A stretch of 64,000 bases of DNA from Terebella lapidaria (taxonomy: Eukaryota > Annelida > Polychaeta > Terebellida > Terebellidae), in NCBI GenBank assembly GCA_949152475.1, contig OX424568.1:24093667-24157666 (forward strand), written 5' to 3'. Position 1 is the stretch's first letter, and every line of letters begins with the position of its first letter. A model generated the notes under the pieces. The model saw nothing but the letters and a program-made list of their open reading frames with translations. It had not been told where the DNA came from and searched no databases. Positions 43,204 through 56,764 of this stretch are shown piece after piece. The position numbers and the translations under genes were made by a program.

Positions 43204-46200
43204 CTGGAATGAAGACACGTTATGTACATAGGTCTGAAGCGATCTTTTTAGCATACCATAGCCACTGGGTGGGAGCTTGCCCGTGATTCTTGACGAGTCA
43301 ACTCGGAAAAAATCTTTCCTCGCAGGGGCTTTGGCTTTTCCTCGCAGAGGCTTTCAGATGCCCCTGGGCTTTGCCGATTTCAGATGCCCCTGGGCTTTGC
43401 CGATCAAAGCCCCTGCGAGGAAAGATTTTTTACCGGGTTAACTCGTCAAGAATCATGGGCAAGCTCCCACCCAGTGATAGCCAGGGGCGCCGGAAGCAAG
43501 TTTGAAGGGCGGGGGCAGTTTCATCAGAAGGGCATTAAAGATGGCTTAATAAGAAATCGTAAATTAAAGAATAAACCTAAAAAGGTATTTGGTAACCCCC
43601 ATTCGCTCGCTCACAGACTAGTGTTCTTGTTTATTGTACAGTACTCATTATTCATAATACTAGTAGCCTACTTTGTCATTCCTTACTTACATATCTATTA
43701 GACTACTCCACTTTATAGTTATATAAAATAAACCATTTAACATGTTTTACTAAAATCGATGCGTTGACTTATCAATTAAATAATTTGAAGGTAAGATTCA
43801 AGGTCACCAAACGATCACCTATATACTACGTGTATGTGACTATATATGCTCATAACCTAATCTCAATCCACAAACATTTTGTTTGCAGCGGCCAATTGAC
43901 ATGTTTCAGACCCTCAACAATTACCACTCAAGGTCATGTTAATTAAGTCGAGTTCAAGGTCACCAATAGATGTCCCATATATGACTTTTAAGGCTGCATT
44001 ATGGACATTTCGAGCAATTTAAGGCATTCTATCTTCATAAACAAACCAAGTATTTCAGAATGTCATGCATGCGTAAAATTATAGAGGAAGATAATAAATA
44101 GATATCCATCAAAATGCCATGAAGTGGATTTCTTTGGAACTTTATATTGAGCCTTTCGAGCGATTCAAAGCATTTAATCTATATACGTCTATGACCGGAA
44201 GGGTCCTGCTTGTGCGAAATTAGGAAGAAACACTATTGACCAGATATTGGAAAAAATGACAATCAAAGTCCAACGTTGGCCATTTTTGTCGAAATTTGAA
44301 AAAAAAAACCACTCTAAAGATTTGACTGTAAACTTTATGGATAAATTTGTAGACGACGATGCACAAAAAAGACGGATGCAACGCCATGTCAATAAATAAT
44401 GGGACCATAGGTTCGGTAACCTGAAAACTAGATAACGGCAAGGGTATTGGTCAAGTTGCGCCCACTTTGACTACAGGTACGGATCAATCCAATACTGAAG
44501 ATTTTACTGATTTTAACGAAGCAATTTATCCCAATATCAGATAATCTGACTCACGAAAGGGCACATTTCTGCCCCCCGTGCTGCCCCCGCAACAAAAGGG
44601 CAACGGGGGCAGCTGCCCCCGTGGTTCCGGCGCCCCTGATAATAGCACTAGTGAGGGACCGCTCAGAGGGGCTAAAATATCGAATCCCTTTGATCGTTTT
44701 AGGACTTCCAAACAATGATCAATATCACATTATGTATTTGAAAACAGAAATTTTGTTTATTCATTAACGTACTGGTGTGCATCAAAGAATTTTACCGAAA
44801 TTCCAGAAAATAAATACTGATTTCGACGATATATAGCAAAAAAGAAGTCGGTGGCCCCATAAATTTTAAAGGCAAAACACACCAGTTCGTGGATAAATAT
44901 ACACAATTTCAGAAATATTTTTTGGAGGTATTTTGGGGGTAAAATTACCCATAATTCCACAATGTAGAGAATATTCCATTCAAATTTCCTTTTTTTTCAA
45001 ATGTACAGTTTCATATTGATGATTGTTTGAAAGTCTTAAACAATCAAAACAATTTGACATTTCAGCCCCTCTGAGTGGACCATCACTAGAGCTCGTCCTT
45101 AACGTGACCAGATCTTTCTAAAATTATCCCTACAGCTAACGCATATCGTGCCGAATGACACAACCCCAACCCGGACAATTTTTTAAGGGGTTCCTATCTG
45201 TTTTCACTTTCACTTTCCGGTCGGAACTCAACAACAACCACGCTGGTCAATCATGACAAATCCGAGAATTAAAGATGCGCATCACGCTGAACAATCAAAC
45301 TCCGTGAAGAAGTCTGCGTTCATGAAACCAGAAATTACCCTCCAATAAGTTCACGATAACACATTCTTAAAAACTACTCTTGTTAATATGATCTTCGTCG
45401 CTAACCGAAAAAGGGTATTGTTGCATGCAGGAATTTTATTACTGCTTACCTTCCATCATAGTTTCATGACATACAGAAATCGATGAAATACTTATATGTC
45501 TCATAATCTGATTAATATGTCGATTTCACTTTTGTTACAACATACCGGCCATAGGTGTCGCCACGAGGCCTGCCACGCCTATGAACAGTTGTAGTAGACC
45601 AGTGGACCTCGCAATCTTCTTCACTCCTAGTAAATCTACCAACGTGGGATACTGTATGCAAATGAATGCACCTGCAAGAGATCCCGATCATTAATTGTAC
45701 AAATAACTGCTGAGAACTGAATCATTTCCCCAAAAATGCGAAGACGAATAAATGTCATTATTATAGGCTTAATGATATAGTCACTGACCTACACACATGC
45801 CGAATAGTGCACATATGATGGCCAACCCCGTGAAGTTCGTGGCAAACACGGACATGGCGGAAACGAATCCCCCAGCTATGATCCAGATTCCGTACTGCAT
45901 CGTCCTGTTGGACTTGGGTAGATTAGCCACGACGGAAAACAAGAGACGACAGATCCCGTTAGCTATGCCGTATATTGACGGCAGGAACGTTGCCTGTTGG
46001 CTGTCCACGCCCAACGATTCAGCTCTGTTAATCAAATGCATGAAGAACGCGATATTCCCGATCATCATGAACATTGTTCCAAAGCCGTAGAGCACGAAGC
46101 GTGGATCCGCGAACATACGGTAGTCAAGCACTTTGATGCAGACTGCGCGTGCGCTGCTCAGACGAGATTTCGTCTTTTCGAAGGACATTTGGCGCGTGAG

Positions 46201-47658
46201 TTTCTGCGAGAATGACCTAGTTCTCGTTCTGCAGAGGCGCCTCTCTGGTATTTTCGGCTTACTCGGTGGTCGGAGCAGCGCGGCAAAGACTATCCCATTC
46301 AGGTAGAAGCCGCTGATCATCATGAGCGTTCCCCGCCAGCCGTAGATGTCGACGAGCCAGCGAGTGAACGGAGGCAGCGAGAATGACGCGATACTGAAGC
46401 CGGTGAGCGTGAAGCCGGAGGCGATTGTCCGTCGCTTCTTGAAGTATTGCTGGATGATGACGACGAACGAGACGTACGACAGCCCGATCCCAGCACCTGA
46501 CGGATTAAATTCTTAATTTAATAGTGGTAGGTTAGATCTAAATTTATAGACATACATGTAGAGGTCGAGCGTTTCCTCATTCAGGCTTTGAACATTATTT
46601 TCTATGAGCTATACATGGAATGGGGCATGTCATACACTCATTCAACAGGTGGCAGCATTGTACTTGGGGTAATTTTTTGGCGCCAAATCACCAACGAAAA
46701 TCGTCTGTAATCAATAATGACGTAAATGATGGCTGTTAAATTACGTTAATATTGGTAACGCCAAAAAAAACAGAATAGTGACGTCATTTTACCCATAGAC
46801 GATTGCAGCTACTGTATGTACTAAACATGCCCCATTGACACCATGTCACGTGTCTGTTACGCACCTGCCACGCCGTAGACAACGTAGAGCACGACGAGGC
46901 TGTCACTGAAGGCTCCGCCGAAGAGCGCCGCGGCCGCCACGAACGACCCCACCATAGCCACGGGTCTGCTGCCATAGTTCTCCACCAGCCCGCTACAGAA
47001 CGCTCCTAGAGAGAGAAGCCTTGGTTCAAGTTTTCTTTTCATATTATAGTGGGTTATCAATGTAGGTTTCTCATTCCTTAATCTGACTCGTGTTAGAGTA
47101 ACTGGATGGCTATACGCGTTGAGAACTGACACCGACATTGAGAATAATATGGGTTTGGATCACTAATGTGTTGAGAAGTATATCATTGATTATCATACAC
47201 GGGGAGACAACTCTCAATCACTACAGATAGAACACTCGCCCGACTTGCAGTCACCATGCAATATAAATATGTTACAGTTTGTACTTACCTACGAAATGAA
47301 GTGAGGCTGCCTCCACTGAGGCGAGAACTCCAATATTTGCTTTACTCTCGTCGAAATGGTCCACGAGTTCATTATAGAGCACGGAAAATGAGTACCAAAT
47401 TGCAGATACGACGATGTAATTGAAGAAGCTTGCAAATAATATCACCCAACTCCAACGCCTGTTCGTTGCTTTGCACTTTTGTCTTTCCTGCTCGACTGCA
47501 CGTTCATGCCGGAGTTTAGCGAGTGCCCGCCGACCTCCGGGTCCAGCTCCGTTGACCTTCTCGGTTTTAGAACTGTCCCCGGTGATTGCGTCATCGTTCG
47601 ACGCGGTGCCAAGCATGGGATCACTGGCGAATACGTCATCGTGATCATCGTCGGTCAT
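42899..47658 (-). CDS. Monocarboxylate-transporter-like MFS protein, SLC16 family (five exons, complete)
   Basis: Exons 47658-47289, 47005-46865, 46496-45789, 45671-45546 and 43203-42899 join in frame (all junctions phase 1) to 549 residues. SLC16 proteins carry monocarboxylates or related solutes across membranes with 12 helices. Seen here: a charged N-tail, TM1 (WVILFASFFNYIVVSAIWYS), a TM2-3 region with GLVENYGSRPVAMVGSFVAA, the signature YFKKRRTIASGFTLTG (residues 188-203), TRWLVDIYGWRGTLMMISGF, a basic central loop of about 70 residues between the two halves, and LLQLFIGVAGLVATPMAGWM then TM12 and a 60-residue Ser/Asp-rich tail. The usual DGGWGW before TM1 reads NRRWSW, so this is a divergent member and the substrate cannot be named. 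Confidence 0.88.
43261..43478. repeat. Hairpin with arms of about 78 bp, last intron of the SLC16-like gene
   Basis: GCCACTGGGTGGGAGCTTGC at 43261 and onward through CCTCGCAGGGGCTTTG pairs with 43401-43478. The loop holds two copies of CAGATGCCCCTGGGCTTTGC. The right arm ends at the target site of the hAT-like element. Confidence 0.8.
43482..44638. mobile_element. hAT-like non-autonomous element
   Basis: The ends CAGGGGCGCCGGAAGC and (complement) CAGGGGCGCCGGAACC match at 15 of 16 bases. The 8-bp flanks GTGATAGC and ATAATAGC match at six of eight. CAGGGGC-type ends with 8-bp duplications are typical of hAT elements. No transposase remains; inside is a decayed family A fragment (about 43785-44422, ending GGACCATAGGTTCGGTAACC). 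Confidence 0.7.
44648..45089. mobile_element. TIR element next to the hAT-like element
   Basis: The left end CTAGTGAGGGACCGCTCAGA (then GGGGCT) and the complement of the right end (CTAGTGATGGTCCACTCAGA, then GGGGCT) match at 17 of 20. About 440 bp, with no coding capacity. A related fragment is at 15840-16070. Confidence 0.7.
45546..45671 (-). CDS. SLC16-like exon 4
   Basis: Acceptor TCTTGCAG, donor GTATGT, phase 1 to 1. It encodes AFICIQYPTLVDLLGVKKIA then RSTGLLQLFIGVAGLVATPM. Confidence 0.9.
45789..46496 (-). CDS. SLC16-like exon 3
   Basis: Acceptor CCGTCAG, donor GTCAGT, phase 1 to 1, 708 nt. It carries the YFKKRR signature, the central loop and the first helices of the second half. Confidence 0.9.
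46612..46836. mobile_element. Possible MITE in SLC16-like intron 2
   Basis: AATGGGGCATGT at 46619 faces ACATGCCCCATT at 46825. The inverted ends are only 12 bp, and no clear target duplication was found. Confidence 0.4.
46865..47005 (-). CDS. SLC16-like exon 2
   Basis: Acceptor CTCTCTAG, donor GTGCGT, phase 1 to 1. It encodes GAFCSGLVENYGSRPVAMVG then SFVAAAALFGG, the TM2-TM3 region. Confidence 0.88.
47289..47658 (-). CDS. SLC16-like exon 1
   Basis: ATG at 47658, 123 codons plus one base, donor GTAAGT. It covers the acidic and basic N-terminal tail and TM1. An untranslated part continues upstream to an acceptor TGTTTCAG at about 47790. Confidence 0.85.
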
Positions 47659-47789
47659 TCTCGCCAGTAGAAGTTCAAAACTGGTAATTAGTTGTGAAAG
47701 TTGTCATGTTCCAAAGCCTCACATATCCAGATGAAGAATCAATCTTTTGTCCTATGCTTTTAATCCGTCTTTCAATGGCTTGGCCTGCT

Positions 47790-50700
47790 CTGAAACAAAT
47801 AATGTCAAGAAAATAATGTTAGGCCTAATTGATAGTGTGGACTTCCTTGATTACCAGTTAATCGTCATTGGCCAAGGTCATTATTGCCATTTCTAGAGGG
47901 TTCTATGCTCCTTACATTGTGAAATGTTCAGTTTCTCCACTCGAGTTTCAAGCCATGTGTGCTCGCACGTGTGTGGCCAAGTTCGTCTTCGCGTCGTAAT
48001 CAATACTATAGCTGTAGTAGGTAGGCTACACACACACACACGGTGACCTACGTCACGTCTAGACCAAAGCCCACACGCGACTCGCGTAAGTGCAGAAAGT
48101 CACGATTTCAAATTGTACCAAGAGCGGGGTGAAAATTCAACAAGTCAATTACTTCCAACCACTTTGACTTTTACACCTTATTTTTACGAGAGGGTCATTC
48201 AACTTCTGAGGTTATTGAGGGCCTATACAGATTTATACAGCGGTTATGTGGAGTTATAGGCCTATGCCATAAAATGTGAATGAGGCTTTGCTCGGTCCCA
48301 TCTATTTACCTAAGATTGTACTAGTATTTGCGGATCAGGTTGCCCGTTATATGTTTGACAAAGAGGGGGCATAAGGGACCGGTGGTCGAAAGCACTTAAT
48401 ATATAAACTATATCTGGTGGCGTACATGCCATTTCGCAACCGCAAGCATATTGCATAGCCTATATACACCCATATGAACTTTCCGGTGGAAACGAGACCA
48501 CATCTGTTCCCCAGACGAACAGCACTGACATAAGTGAGTCAACAAAAACCCAAAACGTTCCGTGATTTGTCCAGGAGCACATGTATACAGTGGAATAATC
48601 CGCAAGGCATAAACCTATCAAGGTCATACGTTCGGGCCATTCGAATGACAGTGCCATGTGGAAAGTATATCAAAGCACGTAGGTGCTAATTAACATGATA
48701 AATGATTTAATACAACAGAATAACAGTCGCATTCATCAGGTTTGTGTAACTTTAGACCTACCGGGTACTCTATATACTATCGATTTACTCTTGTAATGTT
48801 GGCCTACTACTGAACCAATTCACTTGGAGTATAGCTCTCGTAAAGTTGACATCGATGGTTCTAGATATAAACTGTGATATTTCCAATGTAAATCAAACAT
48901 TAGGCCTACACTTGATAAATACACTCTATATTATACACTCATTCATTGTCGAATATACAACACTCGTGTCGATATTAAATGTGCTTGCATGTAGGTGAAA
49001 ACATGTGCAAAATTTTTATGCCCTACAAGCCCCATTACATGACAAATAACAGTCATAATGAAGGTTTTTTTTCTTGTTAGGTGATGAATTTTCTTACGGT
49101 AAAGCGCATGTCCGAGCGCATGGCGATTAATCATGTTCAGTCTATTGAATCCTTGGAGACTTCATCGGAAATCCGAACAGTGTCTACAATGTTCACTCCA
49201 TGTCCAAATAAAAGCTCTTTTCCCGACAAATAGCGATGTTCTAGTGACCTATTGTTGTTCTTGCGAAGTCTCTTCCAATGACAAAGTATCGCTATCAGAT
49301 GCTCCACACTTTAACCCGAACAATAATCCGGGTTCTTGACACGGTTGGGCGTTTGCAATCAACAGCATCTAGAACCATTTGACCGCATGCTTATCGGTAA
49401 TTAACATGATATTTATCATGAAAATCCTCATTGCCCTTGGATTATTATACTAATACAGGCAAATGCGTGAAACATTGACCATAATCATTGCAGACTATTC
49501 ATGACACACATTAAGTTATTAAGATGAACACACTCTCACAACTACAGATGCAACTGAATGACAATTATAATTGTGATAAGAGAACGGGCGTATCGCTGTT
49601 ACACGGGATTGTGAATGAAAAGAATAGGCTTGGTTTAAGTCGAGATAAGTTATCAAATATTATGCACAGATAGTCTAATATCATTTCGTAGAGCATCACT
49701 CAAAGAATATTCACATAATTACGATTATGAATAATATTTCGTATTCAATGCTAAACCAAATATTATCATAGTACCAATCATTTCTGTGAAGTATAAGCCC
49801 AACAGATTTCGCTTTTTGGGTGCATTCAATACGGATCAGTCCCCCAAATTACCAATAACCACGATATATTAGTACCTATTTTGAAGTAGGTCTACATTCA
49901 ATAATCATTTTGCCGGCCGAACTACCAGTAACCACGTACATGTATTTTGTTTTCAATTTACGCATTCAACGGAATTTGAACGAATCTTTATTACCCGAAA
50001 TGTTTTGTGAACATTTTGTGAAAACATGCATAATGTTATAGTCCACCGGTCTGAATGAATGCTTGTGTGCAATTGGTGCCCTCATTCTTACGTCCATAAA
50101 TTACGAACAAAAATGCGGTTTGCTCGTAGAATTTCTTGCTATGCACTGGTGAATGGATGTAGGCCTACATTTTGAACACATCATCTAGAGCCCGCAAAGT
50201 TCACAAGGAAAAGAGCATTGAACGAGCACACCACAGAAAGAATCGACCCAGAATCTTGTACGGCTGTTTACTTTTAGAACAGTTGGGCATATATCATTCA
50301 ACGTCATATCATACCTGTGATGAAGTTTATCATACGTACTTTTCTAGACTTCTCCGTTACGGTAGATGTGACGTTTTATTGGATTTCACAAACATAACCT
50401 CACATACAAGAGGGAAATAGCCCATGAAATATGTCTGCGTCAAATCAAGTGTAAAAAATTTGTTTGTTTATCGTTTGTGACGTCAACAAAACATATATAC
50501 AATGTACATAATTACGTCATTTTGCGTATGGGTTTTTGCGGTAGTTGTTCCAGAGAGTTTCGACCATTTTAGACCCATGAGACAAATAATGGCTGTAAGA
50601 TGGACATAAAAAGTTGCAGATTGTCGATCATCGCTTTTAAAAGATTTGAACTATACATATTGTATATGTGAAATATATGCAAAATATATTGTGAAAAATA

Positions 50701-51139
50701 TCCGTTTATCATATAAGTTAAGATTGCAGAGAGACGGTATTTTCTTTACAGTTCGGTGGAAGATATTCTGGATTACTTCATTATGAAAATAAACAATAAA
50801 CATTATTATTTCTTCCTGGTTGTATTTGTTTATGAGCATTCGAATAAATAATAATCAATCAGTATAGATAATTACAGATAAATATCGTGATAATGATGTA
50901 TGAGAAATGAATTCAAATTTACTTTTGCGTGGGGCATTCTAGCGGAATTTCAGCATTGCCTACAAGTTAAAACCGATTGCCCATTTACACTTCAGCTGTT
51001 TCTAGAAGTAGAGGGCTCATGCATCTAAATGTATGGTTCGTACTCAATGTATTCAAAAGTTGTAACGGTTTACTAGGGGCCTCCTTTCACGCTTGTACTC
51101 ATCGGCATCAGGCGATATGTGATTTATTTTTTCATTTTT
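47790..51139. other. Intergenic, upstream of the SLC16-like gene; no gene recognised
   Basis: The promoter and any untranslated first exon of the transporter should lie in the near part, but I cannot place them. A (CA)n tract is at 48021-48040. Small ORFs look random. Confidence 0.4.
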
Positions 51140-51292
51140 AGGTTACCGGACCTATGGTCCGATAACCTATTGGCATGGCGTTGTGTCCGGCGTCCGTCCG
51201 TCCGTCGTCCGTCCACATTTTTAGGTTACCGGACCTATGGTCCGATAACCTATTGGCATGGCGTTGCGTCCGTCGTCCGTCGTCGTCGTCGT

Positions 51293-51328
<36 letters not shown>

Positions 51329-52793
51329 GCGTCCACATTTTTATCTTTTTTGTTTACGTGCGAATTTTTCTGAAATTTTGCACAAAAATACTTAAAAATA
51401 ATTCAAGAAGGAGGTATTTTTTAGTTTTTTGATTTACGCATTTTTTTCAAAATGGCGGTCGTTTTCGACGAAAAATGCCTGATTTTGGACTTTGGAGGCC
51501 ATTTTCTCAAAATCTGTTCAGTAACTTCTTTTCTTTTTGATACATAAGACTCCTCATATGTACTCCTATGATGTCTGTAAATTTCGTTGCGCTTGAATCG
51601 CTCGAAGTGGGCCATTTTGGCCCAAACTCGGCCCAAATGGGACTTTCCCATGTTAAATTCTCCTATGCTTTATAATCATGATAATGGGACACATTATGCC
51701 TAATATCTCACTTGATATTGAGATTAGAGACTAGGAATCAATTGTGGACATATAGGAAATAATATATGCTGAATATTCTCGTGACCTTGAATTTGACCTC
51801 TGACCTCAGTTTCAAGGTCAGAGCACAAAATGGCTTATATCTCGCTTATTATCGACTCTACAGCTTAGGAATCAATTGTGGACATATAGGAAATAATATA
51901 TGCTGAATATTCTCGTGACCTTGAATTTGACCTCTGACCTCAGTTTCAAGGTCAGAGCACAACATGGCTTATATCTCGCTTATTATCGACTCTACAGCTT
52001 AGGAATCAATTGTGGCCATATAGGAAATAATATATGCTGAATATTCTCGTGACCTTGAATTTGACCTCTGACCTCAGTTTCAAGGTCAGAGCACAACATG
52101 GCTTATATCTCGCTTATTATCGACTCTACAGCTTAGGAATCAATTGTGGACATATAGGAAATGATATATGCTGAATATTCTGATGACCTTGAATTTGACC
52201 TTCGACCTCATTTTCAAGGTCACAGGACAAAATGGCTAATATCTCGCTTGTTATCGACTTTACAGCTTAGCAATCAATTATGAACATATAGGATATGATA
52301 TATGCAGATTATTGTCATGACCTTGAATTTGAACTTTGACCTCATTTTCAAGGTCACAGGACAAACAGGTTAATATCACTTATTATCGATTTTACAGCTT
52401 AGGAATCAATTGTGGACATATAGGAAATGATATATGCTGAATATTCTCGTGACCTTGAATTTGACCTTTGACCTCATTTTCAAGGTCACAGGACAAAATG
52501 GTTCATATCTTGCTCCTCTATTGACTGTATGGCTTGGGAAACAATTGTGGACATGATATAGAAAATGATATACATTGAGTATTTTGATGACCTTGAATTT
52601 GACCTTTGCCCCTTCATTTTCAAGGCCACAGCACAAAATTGCTAATATCTCTCTGATTATTGAATTTACAGCTTAGCAATCAAATGTGGACATGATATAT
52701 GCTTAATGTTATATATGCTGAATATTCTCTTGACCTTGAATTCAACCAGTGACCTGGCTAAAATCTAAAATATTAAACATTGTCCGGTAACCT
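51140..52793 (-). mobile_element. Family A TIR element, minus orientation
   Basis: It opens AGGTTACCGGACCTATGGTC and closes GTCCGGTAACCT. The order is reversed against copy 1: terminal hairpin (duplicated at 51222-51251), (GTC)n simple repeat, unique module (51340-51740), then seven or eight ~134-bp monomers with TGACCTTGAATTTGACCT words. ORFs on both strands are repeat. Confidence 0.78.
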
Positions 52794-53560
52794 ATCTTCG
52801 GCCCTTGGCCTAATTTTTATTATCTTTAAAGTTTACGGTCGAATCTTTCTGAAATTTTGCACAAAAATAGCTAAAAATATTCCCAGGAAAGGTTTTTTTT
52901 CGTTTTTTTATTTTCGCATTTTCCTCAAAATGGCAGCCATTTTCGTTGAAAAATGCCCAATTTTGGACTTTGACGGCCATTTTCTCAAAAGCTGTTCAGA
53001 CAGTTTTGAGATTTTTATTTCAAAAGATTCCCCTCATGGACCTCTGTGATGTGTATAAGTTTGGTTGCCCTTGAATCGCCGGTCTCCGTGGGGCGGCCAT
53101 TTTGAATTTTTGACGAGTCGGCGAAAAACAATTTTTCGCCCAAGATCGCATTTCTATCCATTTTGGGCCATTTCTAGGCAAAACATTTTTTTCACCCTTT
53201 GAAAAAATTTTTGGACTTAGAAAATTTTTGGCAATTTTTTCCTCCATAATGGGAGCTGCCATAACTGTACTCATAGAACGCCTGAAGATAGAGCTTAGAA
53301 ATTGGCACTTTCAAATGGGAAGTCATATATGGCGACTCATGTGGTGACCTTGAATTTCACCTTGGATGACCTTGAAAGGTCAAAACAGCCATTTTTGGGT
53401 CAAAAAATGCCCAAATTTGCACCTTGTCTGTCTTTTCTCGAAAACTGTTCAGACAGTTTTGAGATTTTTGTTTCAAAAGATTCCCCTTATGGACCTCTGT
53501 GATGTGTATAAGTTTGGTTGCCCTTGTTGGTTGCCATTTTTATATATTGGTTACTAAATG
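52794..53560 (-). repeat. Family A-related module, truncated
   Basis: It starts TCGGCCCTTGGCCTAATTTT and repeats the unique-module words TTTCTGAAATTTTGCACAAA and TCAAAATGGCAGCCATTTTC. From 53080 it diverges into other GGCCATTTTGAATTTTTG text. An 80-bp piece with CTGTTCAGACAGTTTTGAGA occurs twice (52990 and 53445). Confidence 0.55.
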
Positions 53561-55358
53561 ATGTGTTAAAATGTCAACAAGAATGTATTTGGTTCCCACA
53601 CTCGGCAGATCACATGGCCCTGACGGAGGATCGCTACCTCTTAGGTAATTTTCACAATAATCTTTCCGGACATCTTTCTGAAAACCCCCATTTCCATTAT
53701 TAATCAAAAAGATTACTATGATAACTTAGTCCACGGTTCTATTGTTCTTTGCAGTGAATTATTTTTCAGAATCTACTGGGAGACGGTTCCCAGTAGAGTA
53801 TTGCAGTAGATTATTCTTTCCAATATTCTACTGCAATATAATCTACTGCATGTAAAAACAACAACCGCCAGTGTGCAAACTGCATCTGCTCAAACAAGAC
53901 GCGTTTCTTTGCCTACTAGCAAGTAGTTTTCATCATTGCCGAAACCTAATTCGTTTGACGCCATGGAACCTTGGTCGAGGCCAATATAATGTAGATGAGA
54001 AGGTGAACAATAAATGTGGTGTTACTGTTGAGTCACAATCCTAAATTCACCAAAACACTGAAAGGTGGTAACACAAGCAGTGGACGTGGTCGTGAATCTA
54101 AAAAGAATACACTATTTGTATTCTTGATTCATTCATAATCCGGGATTGATATATATTCATCATTATCATGCAAACCATTCATTAGATGCAGACATCAGTT
54201 AGCAAAATTTGGTAAATACCGTGTTGTATATCTATGGAGATTAGGAGAACAGCAAGTGGACATGTACTTCTATTCTCATGAAATAATAATGGTGACGAAG
54301 TTCATCACATATTCAGACAGTGTCGCCCTCAGTGTCGCGTCTCTGGAAAATAATAGACTCGCCTTCGGCTCGTCGATTATTTTCCAGAGTCGCTCCACTT
54401 CACCGATTATCCTATACATAGAGAATGGTTAGACATTGCATATAAATTCAGGCACATATATTGGCAGTAGGTTGTATTCGCCAAGATCGGAATGCTCGAA
54501 AACATTTTATTAGAGTATTCAGGGTAACAATTTGATGCAAAGGAGAACTGTGGTTGATATTAGGCGCTTGAGGTGATCGGAGCCATTTGAAAGCAATACA
54601 ACGTTGGTGCTGGCGGTAAAAACACTACTTTTTTCGCGTATGTCTTCATTTGCTATATTATATCTGTTGTATATCCAAATAAATAACGTACATGTAATCT
54701 TCCGAACGTGAAATACTTTGCTGATGAAAATTCCCGGTATCATTATGAACAAATGAACGCCGATTTATCATTAATGCTGATTTCATCAGCCTGTTTCGCC
54801 CTTTGTGATCGGTGAGCTTCGTTTTAGAAGTTTCAAAAGTGTTATTCACATTGTATGCACTGATTAAATTCATTGGATGGAATAAAAAAAATCGAATGGT
54901 GTAAGTATTTGTGCATTTGTCAGTTTAAATGAACAACTTCAGTTGAAAAAAAACTTCTTACACGAACAAATCCTATATGAAAAAATTGAAGATGAGCTCT
55001 CAAATCAATTCAACACCAGATTTGCTCAGTATTGGTCAGGACCATCCGATCATAATTCGATGCATTCATTTACTTCTGGAAGTGTTGTCGGTGGTAAAAG
55101 TGAAGCAGATTTGATGTAATATATACCCACCTCAAAATTCAAAACTTTGAGGGGTTATAATTCAAAAACCTCTAAAACATGGCGGAAAAATCTCAGAGCA
55201 ACCACCGATAGCATGCGACGTTCATTGAAGCCTCAAATGACATTTGTGCTCTACTCCGTATAGCAAGCCAGACTACCATACCCAAGGTCAACCACAAGCA
55301 ATACCAATAGATCTATGGCATCGCTAAGATGTAAAACATTACAAGATGAGGCGTGATA

Positions 55359-55424
55359 TAATGTAATGTAATGTAATGTAATGTAATGTAATGTAATGTA
55401 ATGTAATATGATGTAATGTAATGT
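55359..55424. repeat. (TAATG)n microsatellite
   Basis: About 13 units of a pentanucleotide, with one ATGATG interruption near 55410. Confidence 0.9.
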
Positions 55425-56269
55425 AAACCATAAAATAATGCTTTTAATTTTTATATATTATGTACATACATTAAAATTTGATGTGAATAGTTGTTTTATA
55501 ACATTGCCCAATATTGTACTTCATCATTTATGAGAAAACACAATAGTTACTTGTATTCAACAGTCGGTATATGATAAAGGGAGATGAATACATATATACA
55601 TACCATGTCATACTATCCATGTTGAGATTCAGATGTATCATTAGATCCTTAGCGAGCCAATTGTGTAAACCAAAAGACGATATAGTTAGCCCTAGATTTA
55701 TGCTCTGTTTTGTCCCGGATAGCTGGAATCTTCCCTACACACTCCGCCCGTCAGACAAGCTAGGATATGGTCCTTGGTAGAGGTAAGCAGTGTCTGCTTG
55801 GGAGTTGCAACGCTGCCAGGAACTCTAGTCAAGATCATCTGGAACATCCATAGGGCACCGGCGCGTTTGTGTGTGCAGAACCGGTATTGTTGTTTTGAAG
55901 TGTGGTCTATCGCTATAGATCGGTTATTGTTGGCGGGAAAGTAGATCATTGCACGTATGTTTGGCAAACTTTATCGGTCTGTGAAAAAAAAAAGAAGAAA
56001 TGGCCCAATGCGTTTTTCGGAAACAGTTTCTAGCCTATGAAGAACTAGACGAACTACAATGCACATGGGAAATATACAGCCCTGGGAAATATATGTAAAA
56101 AAATATCAGAATAAGGGATAATATCTCATGAATTGTTTATATTGTTATTGACGCTTTTGCTGTGTGAACTGAACTCTTCTACACAGATGACAGATTGAAT
56201 AATTCCCCGGTCCCAGCTGTCGAACACTAGAGAAAATTAACCCTGCGCACAATCATGAGTACAAAATAC

Positions 56270-56289
56270 GGGGGGGGGGGGGGGGGAGG
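56270..56289. repeat. Poly-G tract
   Basis: A run of G with a single A near its end. Confidence 0.9.
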
Positions 56290-56764
56290 GGCGTGTAATT
56301 TTGGCATCGATTTCAAAAGCACCTGGGCCTCAATATACTATTTTCCAGTCAATATTGCATTGAAGATGATTTTCAGTCATCCGCCTACACATTTGAAATA
56401 ATGTAACGTGTGTTATATGCCGTATGTGATGTAGTGCACGTACATGTAACATTTCGCGCCACTGTCTGCCAAATATAGAATAATCAACATATTGTAGAAG
56501 ACAAATGTCATACACATGTTCGATTATGAAATAGATTGGATAATTAGCCTCATATTTTGAACAATTGTATGTTGCTATGTAATGCTGCGTATTTTACAGA
56601 GCATGTAATAAAGTAACCACCACGTTTGCAACATACTATAAATTACGAACTATTTTTATTCAAGATTTCTTTAATAGTATTTGCATTATGCTTATATTTA
56701 TGTTGCTAGTAAGTACGATGAACGCTAAGTTCGTTTTTTTATTTTCACAAAAACGTTTAAAGCC

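Larger units (their letters stand above)
53561..56750. other. Intergenic, no gene recognised
   Basis: AT-rich. Contains imperfect hairpins at 53765-53852 (TCTACTGGGA, ATTCTACTGCAATA) and 54338-54395 (CTGGAAAATAAT facing ATTATTTTCCAG). Confidence 0.4.
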
